Made by a program: the position numbers and the translations under genes. Shown piece by piece: positions 55,736-64,000 of a DNA stretch of 64,000 bases. Each line of letters starts with the position of its first letter. Position 1 is the first letter of the stretch. Where the stretch lies: assembly GCA_949130495.1 (NCBI GenBank), contig OX422209.1, positions 701,211,257 to 701,275,256 on the forward strand, in the 5' to 3' direction. The notes below the pieces were generated by a model. It saw nothing but the letters and a program-made list of their open reading frames with translations. It was not told the origin of the DNA and searched no databases. Origin of the DNA: Sambucus nigra. Its lineage: Eukaryota > Streptophyta > Magnoliopsida > Dipsacales > Adoxaceae.

Positions 55736-58345
55736 ATAATGCCCCGACCTAGATTTATGGGTTACCCATGGTCAATTTTGTCCAACCCGAGCGTTAGGTA
55801 TAAAGTACAATGAAACAACCTACATAATGTTGCTAGTTCAGTTTTATCTAATTAACATTTCACTTGTTCAGGATACGATTTTCAATTTAAATCAAAGAAT
55901 GTGAAGGACCCATGGGAAGCGTCCCCGTAATCCAAGCATACAGAGCTACTAATGTAAAATAGAAATAGATACTTACCTATACAATACCCATAAAGTACGA
56001 AATCTCACCCAACATGCCGTAACAAAGACAAGGGAATGAGCCGAATGCCCAGTGAAAAAAAAAATAATGATGCATTATATAATCGAACTGCATAAAGGAG
56101 ATTATAACATGTTATATCTACATGCACATGAAACTTCCTTATATATATACTTTAATGAATGAAAATATTCTTATTCCAAAACGTTTCTTATCCCGATTAA
56201 TTCCCCTTAATCTTGTAAAAGAACTCTTTTTTCCTTAACTTTACAGGTATTTCTTTATTTAACACACCTGATTAACCACTTTAAACATTACTCCTTGTTT
56301 AAGGAAAATCATTTCTTTACCAAACTTTTCTTGTTTCTCATGCCAAATTTACCCAGTATTTTTATTGAAATTACCTTTTAACGCACGCTAACACCGCATT
56401 AGAAAATACTTATCTTTCTTTGAAAATTGTTCATAAACACTCTTGTGTTAATTATGGGTTAAACCTCTGTAGGTTACTTTATCACCCATTCAGTCTCTCC
56501 ACTTTACCATTCCTTTACTTCATGGCCAATAATCTTTATTTCATTACTTTCTTTCTCTAAGAAATCATTTAACATTTAAAGACTATTTGTAAGAAAACAT
56601 CATTTTCCTTCATTAATACATGTCTTAAAACCATACACTTATTTCCTTCCTAACACCTTTTTCACACACTTTATGGGCTGAAAATTCTAATTTCTTTATT
56701 CCTTATTTAAACCTAATTAAACCTTCATTAAACTAGTTTATATACTCATCATCAAAATACTACAAGTTTATATGCATGAGAAGATGAATTTAAAGTACTA
56801 AAATCCTATTAAATAGGTCTAAGACATAGTTTATTCTAGAAATTTCACAATATTGGCATAAACATGCTTTTCAAACTAAAGACATTTCTATTTCTTCAAA
56901 CTTGAATAAATGTCCATTTATATAAAAATCCCAATTTGTCACAGAAAACTTTAAGATATTTATTCATAAAATATCTTTAACAAGATAAACATTCCTTAAA
57001 CATTTTTAGTTCATAAAATTGTTTAAACACCAGGTTTTCTTAAAATATATCATTTTTCTCAAAACCATTGAAACTTTTTTACAACATCATTTTTGACAAA
57101 TCATAAGAAATATCATTCTTAAGTCATAAATGCATCCTACTCTTACAAACTCTAACTACAAGGACAATATTATGGAAAATAGATTTTTTAAACTAAAGAG
57201 TGGAATTCTCCCACCTCAAATGGAGATCCAAAAATGGTATGATGAAGGTAGAAGAAGATAACAACCTGCCAGCTCTTAAGGTGGCCTTCAAGAGGTTGCC
57301 TAGATTCACAAAGCTTGCCTTCATTAAAGCTCCACTAAAAATCCCCTTCAAAGTCCATACTTCCTTCTTCTTCTTCTTCTTCTTCTTCTTCTTCTTCTTC
57401 TTCTTCTTCTTCTTCTCCAAAATCCCCCAACTTTAAGTCCAAATTTCATAGCTTTGCTCAACAATGATTCAAATGGTTGTGTAAGGCTTATTCATGGTGT
57501 AATACTTGTAAAATATAGTGGCATAAAGTGGGTGGATGGTGGTATTGGGGGGTTTGTGGTGGTGGGAGGGGAGAATCTCTCAAGAGCTAGAGAAAGAGAG
57601 AACAAATATGATTTTTTTCTCCCAAATGAGCTAAACACACCTTAAATAATCCTCAAAATCCTAAGTGGATAAATCCCCCAAATTCCCCTTTACCCAACCC
57701 TTTAAGACAAAGTCAATCTAGTTTTTTACCCCGAATTTGATCTGGTCATTGAGAAGTCAACACATCATCAAATCTGACGGCCCCTATCATGATAACACAT
57801 TAAAAAGGATAATATTTTCAAAATTTCTTCCTTTAGTTCAAATGACCCTAAGCCTCGGTCGAACGAGATTGCTCACTTGTTAGAATGACCCTTGCAACGA
57901 GGTGTTGTAATGAGAAGTCAGCACACATGAGAAATGGACAAAACTCTGGTTGTTAGAAGCCTTGTTCGAAGGATGTTTGAATGACCTCATTCGAATGAGG
58001 ATGCCCTTCATTCGAACGACATATGCCTCAATCTGTATTTTGGTCATTGATGGGTCACCCGCACCGAATCATGGAGTTAAAGAGGTAAGGGGAAAGTCCA
58101 GTTTTAATATTTAAGAACAAATCCTTCTTATTACGTCATTTATTAAAGGATAATTTACCAATTTTAAGTAGGAAAAAGGGGGACCACTTTAAGTGATTAA
58201 GTCAATTTACACTATTTATTTAGAAAAAATCCGGTTTAATTCACATTACCATTTAACCAAAAATAAATAAATCATATACATCCTTGTATTATTACAAACC
58301 ATGGCCAAAGTCTCAAATAAAAGTGTTTAAGGTCCCGCGTTACCA
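55736..58345 (-). mobile_element. Solo or nested LTR of a Tekay/Del-type gypsy element, minus strand
   Basis: Read on minus it starts TGGTAACGCGGGACC (58345) and ends AGGTCGGGGCATTATA (55736), like the TGTAACRCSSGRCC start and GGTCGGGGYRTTACA end of Tekay LTRs. It contains a purine-rich leader block and a TTC microsatellite. No 5-bp target duplication is visible, so it may be the continuation of the LTR at 58346-60648 or a separate insertion in it. The two share a segment about GTTCGAACGAG, GACCCTTGCAACGAGGTG and AACGAGAAGTCAGC (57850-57930 and 60380-60450). Confidence 0.55.
57365..57417. repeat. (TTC)n microsatellite
   Basis: About 17 TTC units. The polyphenylalanine and polylysine frames on the two strands are artefacts. 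Confidence 0.95.
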
Positions 58346-60001
58346 ATAATTGAAGAGATAATTTAAAAAAATTACAGAGCAGTAACGACGTTGATTTCCT
58401 TTTTGGGCCTTACCCGCATCATTTTTGATGTTCCTACTTGAGGTATCTAGGATGGGGGTGGAGTTTTAACATAAAAAATAGCGGTGAGAAAATGCTCAGT
58501 AGGGTGGATAATACTAAGTTATCCATTTTCTATAATAATACTATACATATAACATATATTTTAATCAATTCCAAAACTATTTGACAATTTAGGTAGTATT
58601 AATTCAACTACTATGCAATGTACCCGAGTGAATACCCCATACTCACACTAAATCATTTTTTACCATCCTTTATCGGGTCTATTGATTATTTATCATATTT
58701 TATTCATTACTATCTATTTATCATTTCTCATTAGGTTGTCTTACATATTCTTTTTCGAGAACAACCGATACCATTTCTGTTTTCCATTATCTTTTCTCGA
58801 AATCTTCGAATATCCTCATACTTTAACAGGCTCCACACCGCCGACTATGCTACCATATGCTCTGGCTAGAGATTTTGGGTCTTTCACCCCCGTGCTACGC
58901 GCCCTTCTTAACTATCACGGTGTCATTCGAGTCCATGTTAATGTGTTTTAACATTTTTCCCAATGTCCACATTATTCCAACATTTTACTGTTTCATCATT
59001 TCTAAGGTTTATTTCAACATCTCAACGTGCCATTTTATCCACTTAATCCGTTTTTCACCCAAAAAAGACTGATAAGGTCTAATGAGAAAATCCAACCATT
59101 AGGACCCTCAATTTTGTCATAATTATCATTTTATCCTTTCTTTCATAATAGCTTTATGAATTTTTTTTTTAAATCATCATGGCATTTATCAACTTTTCCT
59201 TTCCAAACATACTTTCTATGATTTTATGTCAAGAATTATGTTTATCATTTTATATCTACCACATAAAATACATTTAATCATTCAAGACTATTTTTAACCA
59301 AAAGTCCATAACCTTGCCCTATTATCACACGTGACTTCAAATATAAATTTCAATCATTCTAATAATATTTATAGCACATTTTTAAGGTTATTTTTATTCA
59401 TTTTATATTTTCTTCATAAAATCCATTTCAACATGATTTATCAAGTCTAAAATACCACTGTCTATCTTACTACATGATTCTACACAAGTCAAAGAGGGTT
59501 GCAAGCCTAGAAACTCCTCAAATGCATTTAAACAAGACAATAATCATGGGTTTATATGTTTCATGATTTCTTTCATATTTCAAGGTAAAAATGTCATTTT
59601 ATTCATAGGTTTGTCTTCTTTGAAAGTCCATTTTTACAAGACCTTAACATATTAGCAAATAATTTCAATTTTGGCATTAAATATCATCTAGGATGCATTC
59701 TACACATTTTTCATATCCATGTACCTTAAAATCTTTAGGAAGAGTAAAATCCTACCTTATGGTTGAAGAGGAGAAAACTAAGAGGATGAATATGGAAGTC
59801 CATAGCTCAAAAGATTTCTAAAATCTCTTCAACATAACTCCAAAGTCCCTCCAATAAGCTTGTCTCTACCCACTTTCTTCCTTGAAAATGATTGAAGATG
59901 AAGAACAAAGCTTGTGAATGGTATATAATGGTGTTTGGAGGTGGTGGCAAGGTGTGGCTACAATAGAAGAAGCTTGGGGAAGAGGAAGGGTTCTTAGAAC
60001 T

Positions 60002-60046
<45 letters not shown>

Positions 60047-60648
60047 ATAAGCTAATGGGTAAGAACCTCACCAACTCTCTCTTCTTATAATCGTAAGAAC
60101 CCTCACAAAATGACTTAAAAACTCACCCCACATATAATAAAAGAGAGATAAATATGCTGATCACAATCGATGGGGAAGAACCTCCCCAACTCTTTCTTCT
60201 TATAACCTTAAGAACGCTTACAAAATGACTTAAAAAATCACCCCACACATAATCAACAAGTTTTTCATCATCTAGGTTCACTAGACTTTGGCACGTCATC
60301 AGATCAATGGTCCAAAATGTGATAGCACACAAGGGTAACTCGAAATAAATAATTTCAGGTCTGGTCGTTTGAATGTCTTTTAAGTCTCGTTCGAACAATA
60401 TTGCTCTTTCATTTGAATGACACTTCCAGCGAGAGGTTCTAACGAGATCTCAGTGTGCGCAAGGAATGGATTAAACTCAAGTCGTCAAAAGCCTCATTTG
60501 AATGACTTATTTCTTATGTTCAAACTTTACGTTATTAAAAACCGTGATATGACACATAAGCAAGCTACAATGGTGATCAAATCTCATTACTCATACATTA
60601 TTATAACTTTACAAAGAAAGGGATAAATTTGAGGGCACGAGTATTAAA
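58346..60648 (-). repeat. 3' LTR of the chromovirus (partial)
   Basis: It starts on minus with TTTAATACTCGTGCCC (a decayed TGTAACACCCGTGCCC) right after the polypurine tract AGGTGGAGATAA (60649-60660). An R-like block TACTGAGCATTTTCTCACC lies at about 58487-58505. The GA microsatellite at 60003-60043 lies within it. Its far end is not resolved because it runs into the LTR-like sequence at 58345. Confidence 0.6.
60003..60043. repeat. (GA)n microsatellite
   Basis: About 20 GA units inside the chromovirus LTR. Confidence 0.95.
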
Positions 60649-60684
60649 TTATCTCCACCTTAGGAGATTTTGTCCCTGAAATAA

Positions 60685-63600
60685 GAATAATAAACTAGGG
60701 GAAGAGTTCCATGTGCTTCTCATGCATCTTCGACTCACATTCACATCTAGCACCTTATAGACCCTGAAACTCCTAAAGAACATTTACCAAGGGGATGACC
60801 TTGTTGTGCAGGACCCTATCCTCATGGTCCATAATTAATATCGGTCTAGTGGGAAATGTTACATCTTCCTCTAACTCGATGAGGTTCCAATTAATGACAT
60901 GCCGAGAATCATGAAGTTAGTTCTTCAAAGTAGATATATGAAACACGTTATGCACTTAAGACAACTCTAGAGGTAGCTCCAAGCAGTACGACACTTCCCC
61001 AATCTGCTCTAGGCTTTTAAAGGGGTTGATATACCGTGGGGTTAACTTTCCTTTCTACCCAAAACGTTGACTATCGATCCTTACTTTAATCTTTAGCATC
61101 ACATGATTTACTACCCAAAACACTAGCGGTAGCCGACGATTATCGACATAATTCTTCTATTGGCTTTGTCCCATCATGATTCTTTGTTGAGTTACCCGAA
61201 CCTTCTCCGTCATCTCTTGAATCAACTCTAAATTGGTGAGATGCTTCACATCTACCTCATCCCTATAAACCAGAGAGTGGCATAGACTCCCATAAAGAGG
61301 ATTATACGGATCCATATCGATGCTTACCTAGTAATTATTATTGTAACGAACTCTGCCAGATGTAGATTTTCCCTCCAACTACCCTAAAAGTCGAGCACAC
61401 AATCTCTCAACATATCGTCCAAAATCTGCATGGTTTACTTTGACTATTCATGGGTTTCATGGTGATATTCTTTACTCATATTCAACTCGGTACCTAACTC
61501 CTACTAGAACTTCTTCCAAAATTGAGAGACAAACTTGGGATCCCTATCTGAGATGATCGAGAGTGGGACACCGTGAAGTCTAACTATTTCTCTGACATAC
61601 AACCTCGCCCACTTAGCCACGCTGCCCATGACCTTGATCAGCAAAAATTGTGCAGACTTCGTGAGTTGATCCACTATAATCCATACTGCATTATGGCCAT
61701 GCTCAAACCGTGGTAATCTCATGACGAAATCCAACATGATATGCTCCCACATCCACTTTGCTACGAGTAGTGGTTACAATAGCGTCGCTGGCTTTTTATG
61801 CTCGGGCTTCACCTACTGACAAGTGTAGCACTTGGATACATATGTCGTCATATCCCTTTTCATGATGGACCCCCATAAATCCTTGCACACTTCCTTATAC
61901 ATATTAGTGGCACCAGGATGTATACTGAAGCGAAAGTTATGGGCCTCCGCCATCACCTTGTCTTGACGTTCATTAAAAATAGGGACAATCAGCTAGCCCT
62001 TATGTCGCACCCCGTTGTCCTTATACATGATAAGAGTGTCAAGCACTTCCCCATTCAAAATACGATCTAGATATTGTATAAACTCGGGATCACATGACTA
62101 GGCATCGAGAACTTTCTACTGAATGAGTGGCCTAGCTACCACGCCCTAAATATATTCCTTATAGTAACCCCATTGGACGTGTAAGTCAAACTTTTGTAAC
62201 TCACCAAGCATTTTCACTCGATGGCACCTCATTGCTACAAGGGTGAGACTAGACTTTTGTCTAATAGCATCGGGCACCACATTGGCCTTACCGTGATGAT
62301 ACTCTAATGAGAATTTATAGTCCTCTATCAATTCCATTAATCTCCTCTAACAGAGATTAAGATCACTCCGCGTTAAGATGTACTCGAGGCTTTTATGATT
62401 GGAAAACACCTCAAATCATTCCACATACAAGTAATACCTCCACCTCTTAAATAAAAATATAACATTACCTAGCTTCAAATCATGGGGGGCCAGTTGTACT
62501 CATGTACCTTTAACTTTCGGGATGCATAAGTGACTACCTTCCCATTCTCGATCAAAACTCCACCAAGCCCTAACCCTCAAGAATCACGGTACACGGTGTA
62601 ACCTCTGCCACTATCTTGGAGAATAATAACAGGCACAAAAGTCAACCTAACCTTTCTCTTTTAGAAGGCCAACTCATAATGCTCTGACCACTCAAAGTGT
62701 ACCACCTTTCAAGTCAACATGGTAAGGGGTAAAGAGACCCTAGAGAAATATTGGACAAACATGAGGTAGTAACCATCCAAACCTAAGAAACTACAGACTT
62801 CCAGAAATTTCCTTGGCCTATTCTATCCTAGGATGACCTCCACCTTAAACGGATCGACTTGAATGCCCTCGTTAAAAACCACATGGCCAAGGAATTTGAC
62901 ATTATCCTTCTATAACTAGCACTTACTGAACTTGGCATACAACTAATTCTCCCTGAGCACTTGCAACGTCAGATGAAACTGCTCCTCGTGGGGTATGTTA
63001 GAGGTCGAATATACCAATATGTCATCCACAAAGACTAACACATATCGGTCTAAGTAGGGATTATAGATGCGATTCATCAAGTCCATGAATGTCGTTGAGG
63101 AATTATTCAAACCTAAGTGCATCACTAGGAACTCGTAGTGCCTATACCAAGTTCAAAGCATCGTCCTAGAGATATCCTCCTCCCTAATGCGCAACTGGTG
63201 GTACCCATATCAAAGGCCAATTTTTAAAAATTTGCCCACCCCATACAACTGTTTGAATTTGTCATTGATACGAGGCATATGATAATTCTTCTTCACCATT
63301 AACCTATTAAGATGCATGTAGTCGATACAAATCCGAAGGGAGTTGTCATTTTTCTTTGCAAAGAGGACAGGAGATCCCCACAGGGATACACTGGGGCGAA
63401 TGAAGCCATTACTGGTTAACTCTTCCAACTGAACCCTTACCTCCTACAATTCTACCAGAGTTGTTCTGTGAGGTGGGATAGATCTAAGCGTGATTCCTTG
63501 ATGCACCTCTATTTCAAAATCCACCTCTCGGTGTGGGGGTAACCCAGGAAGATCATATGGGAACATGTCAGGAAACTCCCATACCATTGGGTAGTCTAAC

Positions 63601-63990
63601 ACCATACCATTCGGCTCATCCTAAGCCACCATACTGCTAAGATGACCAAAGTACCATTTCTGTTCGCGCATGGTAGTGAACTTGAAAGGATAATTGATTC
63701 CCTACTTGCTACTAAAGTGATGACAATACCCATCCGAAAGTGACACTAAGAAACTATGTCGATGGCTTTTGATGACAACTTTGAGACATGACAACAAATC
63801 CATACCAAGAATAACCTCTAATCCATCCATGTCCATAATGATAAAATCATACTCCAGAACATAATATCCATACATAACCACACACCTATGGTAGACCTTT
63901 TCGAGAATTATACCGTCGCCAACAGGAATCCATATGAAGATAGGAGGACAAAACTTCTCTACCTCAAGTCCCAAACTGATTGCCAAGGAA
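60685..63990 (-). pseudogene. Chromovirus pol: protease, RT, RNase H, integrase, chromodomain, broken
   Basis: Minus strand. 63986-63702: protease tail with VILGMDLL. 63428-63210: RT start with [12 protein letters not shown] and ICIDYMHLN. 63125-62943: RT palm with [18 protein letters not shown] and the catalytic [10 protein letters not shown] box, both Asp kept. 62337-62146: end of RNase H with YHHGKANVVPDA. About 61950-61790: integrase zinc finger (H..H..CYTC). 61752-61504: integrase core with the first catalytic Asp in LDFVMRLP and the second in SDRDPKF. About 60890-60690: chromodomain with LEEDVTFPTRPILIMDHEDR, VLHNKVIPLV, and ESKMHEKHMELFP, in one frame with two stops. The chromodomain in live relatives guides integration to marked chromatin. 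At least ten disabling changes are visible. Confidence 0.85.
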
Positions 63991-64000
63991 CTCGAAATAA

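Larger units (their letters stand above)
58346..64000 (-). mobile_element. Chromodomain-bearing Ty3/gypsy element (Tekay/Del type), 3' half, minus strand, decayed
   Basis: From the right edge leftwards: protease end, reverse transcriptase, RNase H, integrase, chromodomain, polypurine tract, LTR. This is the chromovirus order. Gag and the 5' LTR lie beyond the window. Numerous stops and shifts make it inactive. Confidence 0.85.

Noticed and set aside
57193..57436. Frames with polylysine or polyphenylalanine
   Set aside because: Caused by the (TTC)n microsatellite in an LTR.
1..64000. tRNA, rRNA or organelle DNA insertions
   Set aside because: No cloverleaf-like gene, rRNA core string or plastid/mitochondrial gene block was noticed on either strand. 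The only tRNA-like signals are LTR primer-binding sites. A tRNAscan search would be decisive.

Overview
This window is repeat-dense nuclear DNA of a flowering plant, probably a eudicot. The evidence is AT-rich intergenic sequence, plant-type LINE, copia, gypsy, CACTA, hAT, Helitron and MITE elements, and fragments of plant genes with introns kept. The species cannot be named. I see one plausibly functional host gene: a small secreted PIP-type signalling peptide precursor at 41303-41506 (+). Almost every other long reading frame belongs to a decayed transposon or is a shadow of a repeat.

Layout, left to right. 1-499 is a partial LTR of a tRNA-Asp-primed gypsy family that is also present at 18.9-35.3 kb. 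675-4640 is a decayed L1-type LINE on the minus strand. 4659-9623 has Helitron-like ends and holds exon fragments of at least three or four unrelated genes (F-box/FBD, a possible NAC tail, a filament-like plant protein, a PEPKR1-like kinase). 9.64-10.14 kb is a duplicated microsatellite block. 10.16-17.37 kb is a palindromic foldback element split by a decayed copia retrotransposon with 198-bp LTRs (10286-16228).

17.5-37.9 kb is a Russian-doll nest. CACTA-1 (17526-37865) is split by a non-autonomous tRNA-Asp-primed gypsy-type element on the minus strand (18901-35343, 5-bp target duplication). One LTR of that element is split by CACTA-2 (19437-29526, exact AAC target duplication). CACTA-2 carries a two-exon fragment of the mitochondrial succinate dehydrogenase flavoprotein gene SDH1 and a 6.4-kb tandem array of a 168-bp satellite. 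The same satellite family sits in CACTA-1 and near CACTA-3, so it travels with CACTA elements.

37.9-41.8 kb is low-copy-looking DNA with the PIP gene. 41.8-48.5 kb is a hAT transposase pseudogene (minus) cut in two by a copia-type LTR element (41917-47976). 49.1-53.2 kb contains more satellite copies, a possible SAWADEE-domain gene fragment, a foldback element with about 300-bp arms, and the right end of CACTA-3. 53.4-55.3 kb has a Tourist-like MITE with TAA target duplications and a second MITE-like element. 55.5-64 kb has a CACTA-like left end, a solo or nested LTR, and the 3' half of a decayed chromodomain-bearing gypsy element (Tekay/Del type, minus strand) that runs off the right edge.

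The most notable points are the multi-gene-capturing Helitron-like element, the capture of SDH1 by a CACTA element, and a CACTA-borne 168-bp satellite with a 504-bp trimeric higher-order repeat. Family assignments rest on reading motifs by eye. No database search was possible.
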